Assembly: GCA_002163135.1 (NCBI GenBank)
Contig: MAAN01000024.1
Location: forward strand, 1-64,000
DNA length: 64,000 bases
Direction of reading: 5' to 3'
Source of the DNA: Alphaproteobacteria bacterium 46_93_T64
GTDB lineage: Bacteria; Pseudomonadota; Alphaproteobacteria; Sneathiellales; Sneathiellaceae
The stretch's first letter is position 1. The number at the start of each line of letters is the position of its first letter. The translations under genes and the position numbers were made by a program. The notes below the pieces were generated by a model, which had not been told where the DNA came from, did not search any database, and saw nothing but the letters and a program-made list of their open reading frames with translations. Shown here piece after piece: positions 28,710 to 36,204 of this stretch.

Positions 28710-29343
28710 CTCCTTCTTCTAAAAAAACCTTCTCAAAACTGCTGCGAAGCTCAATATCAAATTCATGCATGGCGACAGGCAGCCCCTGATCGACGAGGGA
28801 GGTTACGCCGTGTTCTGTAATACCGCAGGGAACAATCCCTGAATAGTGGCTTAGATCCGGTTCCACGTTGATGGAAATGCCATGAAAGCTCACCCATTTG
28901 CGAACACGTACACCGATGGCTGCGATTTTGTCTTCCTTTGTGCCGTTAGTAATCCACACGCCAACACGGCCTTCACGCTTTTCGCCTTTCAGGTGATATT
29001 GGGCGAGAACATCAATGACCCAGTTTTCCAAATCCTGAACAAACGCGCGGATGTCTGATCCACGATTTTTTAAATCCAGCATTACGTAAGCAATTCGCTG
29101 ACCAGGGCCGTGATATGTATATTGGCCGCCGCGACCTGCATTATAGACAGGAAAAGCGTCAGGGCTTACCAGATCTATGGGATCTGCGCTAGTACCAGCA
29201 GTATATAGGGGCGGGTGCTCCAATAGCCAAACAAGCTCCTTGGCGCTGCCGTCACGTATGGCTGCAACCCTTGCCTCCATGTCGGCAAGAGCATCATCAT
29301 ACGGGATCAGATCGTCAGAAATTTTCCATTCTATTTCATGCAT
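28687..29343 (-). CDS. lipB: Lipoyl(octanoyl) transferase LipB
   Basis: Moves octanoyl from ACP to lipoyl domains. 218 aa; [20 protein letters not shown] pocket, Lys in [14 protein letters not shown] and the catalytic Cys in [15 protein letters not shown]. Convergent with acyP, 23-base overlap at the 3' ends. Confidence 0.95.
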   Translation of the reverse strand: MHEIEWKISDDLIPYDDALADMEARVAAIRDGSAKELVWLLEHPPLYTAGTSADPIDLVSPDAFPVYNAGRGGQYTYHGPGQRIAYVMLDLKNRGSDIRAFVQDLENWVIDVLAQYHLKGEKREGRVGVWITNGTKEDKIAAIGVRVRKWVSFHGISINVEPDLSHYSGIVPCGITEHGVTSLVDQGLPVAMHEFDIELRSSFEKVFLEEGAKGSILT

Positions 29344-29462
29344 GGCGTCTATATAGCATCATAGGCAAAGTTCCATCAAACTGGATATTTTGCTTTTGGT
29401 TAATAAAAATGTAACCATGACTGACAGATACTCGATACAACTTCAGTTATTTAGGTGCCATT

Positions 29463-29714
29463 ATGGATGATGACAAGGCTATTAAGGGCGTAGACGTCGA
29501 AATCTCGGTTGTTCTGGGAAAAGCTGTCATGCCTATTCATCAACTTTTGAAAATGGGCCGTGGTGCCGTTATTGAACTGGACACCGGTGTTGATGACGAC
29601 GCAATTGTTTTGGCAAACAATAAACCAATCGCTTATGGTGAAATTATTGTAGTCGATGATAATATTGGTGTTTCAATTACTGACAGGATAAGCACCAATC
29701 AGCAGGATTTTTAA
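29463..29714 (+). CDS. FliN-like SpoA-domain protein (flagellar switch)
   Basis: A single SpoA (FliN/FliM C-terminal) domain of 83 aa. The pattern VEISVVLGKAVMPIHQLLKM, GAVIELDTGVDD, VLANNKPIAYGEIIVVDDNI and GVSITDR follows FliN closely. FliN is the C-ring component that binds export chaperones and CheY partners. No flagellar gene is nearby and the protein lacks the N-terminal FliN region, so it could be the genome's only FliN, a second copy, or a switch for another apparatus. Confidence 0.8.
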   Translation: MDDDKAIKGVDVEISVVLGKAVMPIHQLLKMGRGAVIELDTGVDDDAIVLANNKPIAYGEIIVVDDNIGVSITDRISTNQQDF

Positions 29715-29785
29715 TCCTCGTTTTTCTGATATTCAACGGAATTCAGATTATTTTCCAACTTTATATAAAATATTGAATTCTGCTC

Positions 29786-29814
29786 TTGCCAGAGCGCTCA
29801 GTATTTGATATTTC
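29786..29814 (+). promoter_or_regulatory. Candidate promoter of tRNA-Leu
   Basis: TTGCCA (29786-29791) and TATTTC (29809-29814) are 17 bases apart, placing the transcript start about seven bases before the tRNA. Match to consensus is modest. Confidence 0.35.
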
Positions 29815-29827
29815 CCCTCTACCTCAA

Positions 29828-29914
29828 GCGGCCGTGGCGGAATTGGTAGACGCGCAGCGTTGAGGTCGCTGTCCGGTAACACGGGTGGAAGTTCGAGTCT
29901 TCTCGGCCGCACCA
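29828..29914 (+). tRNA. tRNA-Leu(GAG)
   Basis: 87 nt including an encoded CCA. Acceptor GCGGCCG (29828-29834) pairs with CGGCCGC (29904-29910). Anticodon stem CAGCG/CGCTG with loop TTGAGGT gives anticodon GAG at 29862-29864. The long variable arm and GTTCGAGTC T-loop are those of a class II leucine tRNA. A small hairpin (29917-29935) follows. An integrase gene lies directly downstream, as at many tRNA integration sites. Confidence 0.96.
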
Positions 29915-29942
29915 ACTCTCTGGAACTCCCAGAGAACCTAGG

Positions 29943-29987
29943 TTTCCTAACTTGTTGCACACCGTTTGGTGTAACAGGTTAAGGAAG
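29943..29987. repeat. Imperfect inverted repeat upstream of the integrase
   Basis: TTTCCTAACTTGTTGCACACC (given as positions 29943-29963) is an imperfect mirror of 29968-29987 (GGTGTAACAGGTTAAGGAAG) around GTTT. It lies between the tRNA and the integrase start and may be an integrase or excisionase operator or part of an attachment region. Confidence 0.45.
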
Positions 29988-29994
29988 CAGGGTA

Positions 29995-31313
29995 ATGAAA
30001 CATCCCATGACACAGAATCTCTTAAAACGTGGCCACACTTGGTATGTACGCTATGTCATCCCACGTGCGTCTCGCTCCAAGCTGGGCAAAGAATCTATTT
30101 CCCGAAGTCTGAAAACTCGTGACCTTGATGAAGCAAGGAAACGTAGACCTGCAGCTTTGGCTGAGATCATTGCTGAAGTTGACCTTATTGTTGATGCTGA
30201 GAAGTATTCAAAAGTAGCCATGATTGAAGAGGCGGCTGCATTTGCTGAAGAGATCAGATCGGCTCCAACAGATGAAAAAGCGGATTTAGCTACTTATGTG
30301 GCTTCCGACTGGGCAATGTACTTCCACGAGAAGAAGGGGTACGAGGCAGGGCGGTGTATGCAGATATCGCCTTGCGTGGCTCCATGCCAGTATCCAGCGC
30401 TGGGAAGCAGCATCTAGAATCCATTGAAGGGAAAGTGTCTCAAGGGACGATAGATGGGCGTAAGCGTTCCATCAGTACCTTTATCGAGAACATGGGCGAT
30501 GTTCCAATCGCAAACGTGTCGCCTAGGATGACAGCCTCGTGGCTGACAAATCATCTTGAGCCATCGGGTAAAGCTCCCAAGACGCTTGCTAAGTACATCG
30601 ATAACCTGAACCTCCTGTGGAAGTGGAGCTTTAGGCGGGAATGGTGCTCTGGTACAAGCCCATTTATGGATTTGAAATCAGAAATCCCGAAGGCAGAGAA
30701 GCATAAGAGGGGCTTTAGCGATGAGGCCCTTAAAGGGTTTTTGGGATATCTTCGTGGATTGCCATCGGCGAAACGAGTTCAGTATGAGGTGGCTCTCTTG
30801 CTTGTATACAGTGGCGCTAGGCTCGGTGATATCTGTGAACTGAAAGTGAGAAGTATCAAGAGCGAAAATGGCGAAGTCCATATCTTCAAAGGCAAAAGCC
30901 AAGCGGCTGAGCGCGTGTTGTTCTTCCATAATCCTGAGTGCTTAGAAATACTGAACCAAAGATGTGAAGGGAAAGAGCCAAATGATCAGCTTTTCCATGA
31001 ACTGAAAAGGGGAGGCGAGGATAACCGGTTAAGCCACGGCCTCAGCAATCGTATGCGGTACAGCCTTGAGAAGTTCATGCCAGATGCAAAGGCACAGGGC
31101 GTTGATATACACAGTATTAGGCGCTGGGCAGGGACTGTCTTTGACAACACTCCTGAGATCCACTCAGAGTTGGCCGATCGAATGGTAGGGCATAAGGCAG
31201 GTCGTTTGCTCTCAGATGTCTATTCCGATGGCCCTGAAAATACTAGATTGTCTGAGGGGTTTCGCATGTTTAGCGGGGCTGTTGAACTGCGGCTTTGCAA
31301 AATCGGATTTTGA
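29995..31313 (+). pseudogene. Tyrosine recombinase/integrase, frameshifted
   Basis: Two overlapping frames together make one phage-type integrase of about 440 residues. The first (29995 to TAG near 30417) gives the N-terminal arm-binding part (LLKRGHTWYVRYVIP, DUF6538-like). From about 30345 the coding moves to another frame, which continues to 31313 with the core-binding domain and a full catalytic domain: Arg in YSGARLGDI, Lys in FKGKSQA, HSIRR, the His in VGHKAG and Tyr in SDVYSDG. The break lies in GGCAGGGCGGTG around 30345-30354. Either a real inactivating frameshift, a sequencing error, or, less likely, programmed shifting. Directly downstream of tRNA-Leu and reading away from it. Confidence 0.85.
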
Positions 31314-31418
31314 CTTGGCATCAGTGGGTTTGTGAAGGGATTTTATGAATTCATTGATCTGTAGTTGAAGAGATATCTACAAGTCACTCCAAACAGTGGC
31401 TAGGAAGGCTGAATGGGC

Positions 31419-31616
31419 CTACGCCAAAAACTTCCCAACTTCGAATGCGAATAATGCTACGCAGACGACGAGGACGTAATTGACGGTTTGGAGGATACGT
31501 TTACTGCAATCCACAATCACTCTCTTGGTTTGCGGCAATTCCTGCCATATTGGGTCGAGTTTCAATTTGGCATCTTCTTCATCTTCAATTGAGCCCAATT
31601 CAACGGTTAAGCGCAA
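31419..31616 (-). CDS. Small C-terminally anchored membrane protein or remnant
   Basis: 65 aa from TTG 31616; the protein-like frame actually stays open about 23 more codons upstream (to a stop near 31684) without any ATG, GTG or TTG. It is acidic and helical (LGSIEDEEDAKLKLD) with one C-terminal membrane helix (YVLVVCVALFAFEVGKFLA). AAAGGATGA precedes the TTG closely. I do not recognise the family. A gene that lost its first codons, or a functional TTG-started small protein; part of the integrase-linked stretch. Confidence 0.4.
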   Translation of the reverse strand: MRLTVELGSIEDEEDAKLKLDPIWQELPQTKRVIVDCSKRILQTVNYVLVVCVALFAFEVGKFLA

Positions 31617-31748
31617 ATCATCCTTTAGTTCTTCCTGTGTATATTGAGTTATACTATCTGAGGTGCCCCAAATTCCTTAGACATTTTGAAGCGCAATGGA
31701 TGTCTGTTAACGTGGTCAGAACGGACCTGTCACTGAAGCCGCCTTGCA

Positions 31749-31774
31749 GGTCTGAACATGACCCAAAGCAGACC
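31749..31774 (-). promoter_or_regulatory. Hairpin downstream of the SBP/MFS operon
   Basis: GGTCTG (31749-31754) pairs with CAGACC (31769-31774) over a 14-base loop that contains TGACCCAAAG. It lies 27 bases after the last stop of the - strand operon but lacks a T-run. A similar-sounding element with TCCGCTTTTGG lies upstream of the same operon at 35715. Confidence 0.35.
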
Positions 31775-31800
31775 CTAAACTCGAAATGCTGCCAGGAATA

Positions 31801-32799
31801 TTAATTCACGATTTCGGCAATTTGTAACAAACTTAGTGGAGGCAGCCTTTGCAATTTTTTTGCAACAGCAAGATTAATGACGATAGCAAAATTCGTCATT
31901 AGAGCAACTGGTAAATCACCAGGTTCGACACCTTCGACAAGTATTTTTTCAGCCTGTCGTCCTGCAAGTTGTCCGACATCGTGGTATCGCGCGGCAACAG
32001 AAATCAATGCGTCTGACGAACGGACGTTGTCTTCATACGGGCTGAGCACGGGTAATCCGTTTTGCATAGACGCCTTTGTTAGAATGCCGGCATGATCCCG
32101 TAAGAATGATGACGAACCGAGATAAATAAAATCCACACCTGCAGCTTTCAATTCCTCAACTGCGGGGCCGATTGATTGTATATCTGGCTCGCCGTCAGCA
32201 TCGAGCGGCAATTGCTTTGATACCAGTTCGAATTCCATGGAATGAGCTAGTTTATCAACTTCATTTCGCTTCAAAATCGAATTTTTCTCATTTACGTTAT
32301 AGATCATTCCAAGACGCTTGAATTCTGGCATATAGGTCAAGATCGTTTCAATATTTACCGCTTCCGGGACTCGATTATAAGTTCCTGTAACATTCGGGCG
32401 CCCTGTACTTTTCAAACTTTTTACAATACCAGTGCCGACAGGATCAGCTACGATGGTAAATACGGTGGGAATTGTGTTGTTATACGCTGGGTTGTCCCTA
32501 TCCCCAATCATGCCGAGGATCTTGCTCGTAACGCTCGTTCCCCACGTCAAGATCAAGTCTACTTTAAGTGCTCTTGCTTCACTCAAAAATCCATCAATAG
32601 AGTTTTTCCTTCTATTGGCATCACGCATGATGAATTCCACATCGACGCTTCGATTGATCAGATATTTTTGAAAACCGTGACATGCATCTTCACATCCACG
32701 CCACGTCACAATCATGACTTTGTATTGTGATGCCGCGACTCCATTGATCGTACAACAAGCAAAAATGAACGCATAGAGTAAGACTGCAATAGACTTCAC
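31801..32799 (-). CDS. ABC transporter substrate-binding protein (ABC_sub_bind type)
   Basis: Exported type I periplasmic binding fold, 332 aa. A signal peptide (about 1-23, AVLLYAFIFACC ... VAA) precedes YKVMIVTWRGCEDACHGFQK; PTVFTIVADPVGTGIVKSL, RPNVTGTYNRVP and RLGMIYNVNEKNS are hallmarks of the TrpX/ABC_sub_bind family, which often bind aromatic or other small ligands. No ABC permease or ATPase is beside it. The start overlaps the end of the sensor-MFS gene by four bases (last gene of a three-gene operon), suggesting that it presents its ligand to that protein or its sensor partner. Function otherwise unknown. Confidence 0.88.
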   Translation of the reverse strand: MKSIAVLLYAFIFACCTINGVAASQYKVMIVTWRGCEDACHGFQKYLINRSVDVEFIMRDANRRKNSIDGFLSEARALKVDLILTWGTSVTSKILGMIGDRDNPAYNNTIPTVFTIVADPVGTGIVKSLKSTGRPNVTGTYNRVPEAVNIETILTYMPEFKRLGMIYNVNEKNSILKRNEVDKLAHSMEFELVSKQLPLDADGEPDIQSIGPAVEELKAAGVDFIYLGSSSFLRDHAGILTKASMQNGLPVLSPYEDNVRSSDALISVAARYHDVGQLAGRQAEKILVEGVEPGDLPVALMTNFAIVINLAVAKKLQRLPPLSLLQIAEIVN

Positions 32800-34784
32800 G
32801 TCTCACCTCGTTTCACTTTTTCATATCCATTGCCAGCAATAAACAAGACAATCCCTACAAGTACGACGGCGGCAAGTGCCCGCACTATGAATTCCACGTC
32901 AAGATTGTTTAACAAAAGCGCGCTTATAGCAAGGCCAACGACGGCACCACACCGTTCCACTAACCGCATCGGAGTGAGACAAGAGGTTTGCCCTCCGCCT
33001 GCATCTAGAGCCAAAACGTACAAAGGAATTCGCATAACTGCATGGCCCAGTCCAAGAACGGTCACCGAAAAAACAATAGGCCAGACCCCTTGCCAAAAAT
33101 TCATAGAGTAAAGGCCGACAACACTAATGAGTGCACCACAAACAACAAGGATAACCATGTGTTTTGGGGTCTTGGCGAAATGCGAAAACAAGGGGCCAAG
33201 AACCACTGTGCATAGGTAATATAGCATTACCACTCGGGCGATATCCGCAGGCGACAAGCCTAATTCAGAAAGCATGAGCGGCGTCATATACCATATAAAT
33301 ATTGCCACTGTGGCGCTCATGGGGGCTGCAACACCAATAACAAGAGCCCAGTAGCTCAATCCATAAGAGGCTGTTGCTTGTATCCTGCTATCAGGCAGTG
33401 GCAAAGCTCGTTCAGGATCACCTGCGCGACCGCGCATCGCGAAAACGCTCGTGAGTCCTGCAACACTTGCAATAAATGCCCCTGAAAAAAAGGCGATTTC
33501 GAAGCCAAAACGTCCAGAAATCACACCTCCCATCGCAGAACCACAAAGCACGCCTGCAAATATTACGGTAATATATGCGCTTATCCCTGTGTTGTTGCCG
33601 TTGGTTCCAGAGGCGCGAACGGCAAATTCTTGGCAGGCAATGGTTGCAGTTGCGTAAAATAGCGCCATAACGCCACGCCAGAAGGTAATCTCAAGAACGC
33701 TGTCGCTCCATCCCATCATTATAAGTGCTAGGATGGTTGGCGGAACAGATGCAAAGAACAGGTTGCGCGCTCCAAATCGGCGCGACAATCGGCCTCCGAA
33801 CGGCGAAAGAGCTGCCAAAGCAATCAGATACATCAAGATCGGACCAGCCGCAGCAAATTCAGAGCTTAGCCATAAAGGGCGGGCAGCATCGCGCGCATAA
33901 ATTGGCAAAAATGACGTCGATATTTCAGTGGCCGCTGAAAAAAGAAACAACGTTAGCCGTATATCTGCGACATCAGATAGCCTAAGCTTGTGTGGTGCGT
34001 GATCAGCAATCATAGTCCCCAGCTTATCGCTCACAATCGACCGAGCATTTGCGGGCAATCCCCTCATGCGTGAAGCAAGGTCGAACGCCCGATCATTAAG
34101 ACGTTCAGCTAACCGCGAGAGTGTGCCTCCGCCACCATGATCAATGGTATGCAAAAAACGGTTGGAAACCTGTTCCTCCAGTAACGCGTATATGCGGGTC
34201 AAGGGCTTATCTACAGAAGCAATTGCGACGGCCAAGACCAATTCAAGGGCTATCAACATTGCAACCAAAGCAATGACTGTAACGTCCAAAAATACCGATC
34301 GGATTCGCGATTGAATAAATAGAGGGCTGATTTTGATCGTTATGTCGCCAACAGTTTTATTTCCATCCAAAATAGGCAACTTGAACAATGTCTCGGAGAA
34401 TGCAAATACTTCCCCAAGATATGATTTGTCTTCTGATGTAGAGGGAGATGATCCTACAACCATCGCCAATATTTCACCAGACACACTGGAAACAGCAATA
34501 TGTTCGACTTCATCAAATTTGTGGAGTACCTCTCCTAAATAACGCTCTAACCCGACGATCTCGTCCAACTTTATACCAATATCAAGAGCACGCTGAATGT
34601 CTTCTCGTGCTATCGAAGCAATAAGTCGTGTCCTTTTAGATAGTTCAGGTTCAACTGCACGATCAAAGGTAATAATTGTACCAGCCCCGACCATCAACAC
34701 GGAGACTGCTATAATCGCAAACAATATTGCTGACACACGAATTCGAAAGGATTCTCGATTGAAGTTGTTGCCATGCATCTTCAT
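32796..34784 (-). CDS. Sensor-MFS fusion protein
   Basis: 662 aa with an unusual architecture. Residues 17-40 are a membrane helix; 41-160 an extracytoplasmic sensor-like domain (IQRALDIGIKLDEIVGLERY, then IAVSSVSGEILAM), 163-190 a second helix, 190-270 a cytoplasmic HAMP-like linker (VDKPLTRIYALLEEQVSNRF). From about 275 to 655 is a major facilitator superfamily domain with roughly 12 helices, including the GGRLSRRFGARNLFF loop between helices 2 and 3. Such input modules normally drive kinases, cyclases or chemoreceptors; here the output would be a transporter. Four-base overlaps on both sides with its operon partners. Substrate and direction unknown. Confidence 0.85.
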   Translation of the reverse strand: MKMHGNNFNRESFRIRVSAILFAIIAVSVLMVGAGTIITFDRAVEPELSKRTRLIASIAREDIQRALDIGIKLDEIVGLERYLGEVLHKFDEVEHIAVSSVSGEILAMVVGSSPSTSEDKSYLGEVFAFSETLFKLPILDGNKTVGDITIKISPLFIQSRIRSVFLDVTVIALVAMLIALELVLAVAIASVDKPLTRIYALLEEQVSNRFLHTIDHGGGGTLSRLAERLNDRAFDLASRMRGLPANARSIVSDKLGTMIADHAPHKLRLSDVADIRLTLFLFSAATEISTSFLPIYARDAARPLWLSSEFAAAGPILMYLIALAALSPFGGRLSRRFGARNLFFASVPPTILALIMMGWSDSVLEITFWRGVMALFYATATIACQEFAVRASGTNGNNTGISAYITVIFAGVLCGSAMGGVISGRFGFEIAFFSGAFIASVAGLTSVFAMRGRAGDPERALPLPDSRIQATASYGLSYWALVIGVAAPMSATVAIFIWYMTPLMLSELGLSPADIARVVMLYYLCTVVLGPLFSHFAKTPKHMVILVVCGALISVVGLYSMNFWQGVWPIVFSVTVLGLGHAVMRIPLYVLALDAGGGQTSCLTPMRLVERCGAVVGLAISALLLNNLDVEFIVRALAAVVLVGIVLFIAGNGYEKVKRGET

Positions 34785-35566
34785 TTTTCAGAACCCCTTT
34801 CCGTCGCAAGCGATTTGCCGATAGTGTCGTAGTTGTCTTCTGTGTGCATTAGCAGTTCATAGAGTTCCATGTTTGCGTCATGCTTGCTATGCAATGAATT
34901 ATCCCAACCCTGTCCTGCGGCATGGCGCCAAGCGGCTTTTTCAAAATTTGTTATATTTTCCTCTATGCTTTCGAATTGTAAAAGTTGCGGACGCAGTGCA
35001 AAACGAAACAAAAAATATCCAGCAAGGGTTGATAACGCCAACGTCAAAATTGCCACGAAAGCCAGTTCAGCGGTCATTGCCAGAACTCGCGTAAAGCTAC
35101 CACCTCTTGGATAGACGATCATAATGCCACCAGCAGTCGCGCCTTTGGAGGAAACGATATCAATAGAACTTAGAAATCCTTCCTTGGTTTCTTTGTACCA
35201 AGGTTCACCTTGTGCGGCATTTCTTGTCACCATAGCCTCGGCCGATATTCGTGCCGGAGCCTCAACTGAGGTGCTGTGCACGACGGCACCAGAAGCATCG
35301 AACACAAGAATATTGATAATCTCTTCATCGAACTGGCGAGCGCGTTCAAGCAAAGCTTTTGCATTGCGCACGGTTGATAGGGGTAAACCGATTTTTGCAG
35401 CGGCTTCAAACGGTGCAGCTGTGCGCTCGGCCAACACGCCCAAACGATCGCCAACCAAACCGGAATTGATGTTTCCAAATTGAAGCGCGGAAAGTCCAAC
35501 AAAAATAATGAGGACCACCAAATTAACAAGTATTGTGGCAATCCATATACGCCTCAAGAGCGCCAT
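34781..35566 (-). CDS. Membrane sensor protein without output domain
   Basis: 261 aa: helix 8-30, extracytoplasmic domain about 31-160, helix 163-189, then a 70-residue cytoplasmic tail (SIEENITNFEK and an acidic helix-rich end). The domain has AAAKIGLPLSTVRNAKALLE followed by NILVFDASGAVVHS, the same plan as the sensor part of the adjacent MFS fusion (DIGIKLDEIVGLERYL, then IAVSSVSGEIL). No kinase, cyclase or MCP module follows. First gene of the operon; GGGGGGA precedes the ATG. Likely a partner of the fusion protein (inference). Confidence 0.75.
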   Translation of the reverse strand: MALLRRIWIATILVNLVVLIIFVGLSALQFGNINSGLVGDRLGVLAERTAAPFEAAAKIGLPLSTVRNAKALLERARQFDEEIINILVFDASGAVVHSTSVEAPARISAEAMVTRNAAQGEPWYKETKEGFLSSIDIVSSKGATAGGIMIVYPRGGSFTRVLAMTAELAFVAILTLALSTLAGYFLFRFALRPQLLQFESIEENITNFEKAAWRHAAGQGWDNSLHSKHDANMELYELLMHTEDNYDTIGKSLATERGSEK

Positions 35567-35714
35567 GCACCAATCCCCCCAGCATAGTCTCTCGAATAGC
35601 TTTCTTAGATTACATCATTAATTATGCCCGGAATCAATACATTGCCTGACACATACGCAGCAATGAGTGAAATTTACACAAGCTTTTGAAAGGAGATGCG
35701 TAAAAGGCTTTATG

Positions 35715-35736
35715 TCCGCTTTTGGCACAAAACGGA
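35715..35736. repeat. Imperfect hairpin element TCCGCTTTTG/CAAAACGGA
   Basis: TCCGCTTTTG (35715-35724) faces CAAAACGGA (35728-35736) over a GCA loop with one bulged C. It sits upstream of the - strand sensor operon; a related TGACCCAAAGCAGACC element lies just beyond the operon's 3' end. Short elements of this look recur near ABC_sub_bind genes in other alphaproteobacteria as far as I recall, which is unchecked. Confidence 0.35.
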
Positions 35737-35911
35737 ACAAAGAACAGCCTCGATTCAGGACACGGAAACGTCTGCTGTCGCAGGAAAAACAGACTGTATG
35801 ATCTGGTCATGTCTGGCTGGCCAAGCCTTCCATCCCAAGTTTTGGCATTTGCAAGTTAAAGCTTGAGACTGGAGCAATTGAAGGAACAGTCCTAACTATT
35901 TGGTTTTTATG

Positions 35912-36001
35912 GTAAATTTCTGAGCGGATATATATAAGTGCGACCTTGCAATCCGTCCCGCTAGACCCCCGTCCAAGTTCATTTTTGTCCCCCTGTATGG
36001 G
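35912..36001. repeat. Duplicated ~90-bp intergenic element, copy A
   Basis: Shares with copy B (37278-37366) the blocks AAATTTCTGAGC, TATATATA, CCCCCGTCCAAGT and CATTTTTGT in the same order and nearly the same spacing (one gap). It lies about 350 bases upstream of the sensor operon (- strand) and before no obvious + strand gene. Confidence 0.75.
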
Positions 36002-36105
36002 ACCGCATGATTGACCTGAGATCGACATAACTCTTTCTATGCGCCTGTTTGGTCATAATACTGGCAAGAAGCACACTGACGTCTATTTCAATGGACCAAA
36101 GAGAC

Positions 36106-36155
36106 ATCGCGTCCCAACAGCTTCAAATTGTACATTGAAGCTGTTGGGACGCGAT
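36106..36155. repeat. Perfect 21-bp inverted repeat with 8-base loop
   Basis: Positions 36106-36126 are the exact reverse complement of 36135-36155; the arms contain CCCAACAGCTTCAA and the loop is ATTGTACA. It lies 50 bases after the stop of the receiver gene on the - strand and has no T-run, so it is an unusual terminator, a protein-binding palindrome or a remnant of a mobile element. Confidence 0.85.
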
Positions 36156-36204
36156 TGGATGTTTCCTAAATCAGCGTTTTTCCTTCGTGCGCAGACTGGA
36201 AAAT

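Larger units (their letters stand above)
31314..31800. other. Gap between integrase and transporter operon
   Basis: Apart from the small membrane frame, the 31617-31800 part has no gene. It ends with a hairpin at 31749-31774 that lies downstream of the - strand transporter operon. No copy of the tRNA-Leu 3' end was seen by eye. Confidence 0.4.
35567..36204. other. Large intergenic region between sensor operon and receiver gene
   Basis: About 640 bases with no convincing gene on either strand. It holds the imperfect hairpin at 35715, repeat copy A (35912-36001) and a 21-bp perfect inverted repeat (36106-36155). Short frames here have no family resemblance. Confidence 0.6.

Noticed and set aside
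35807-36028. 73-codon - strand frame overlapping repeat copy A
   Set aside because: Runs through the duplicated non-coding element and has no protein-like pattern.
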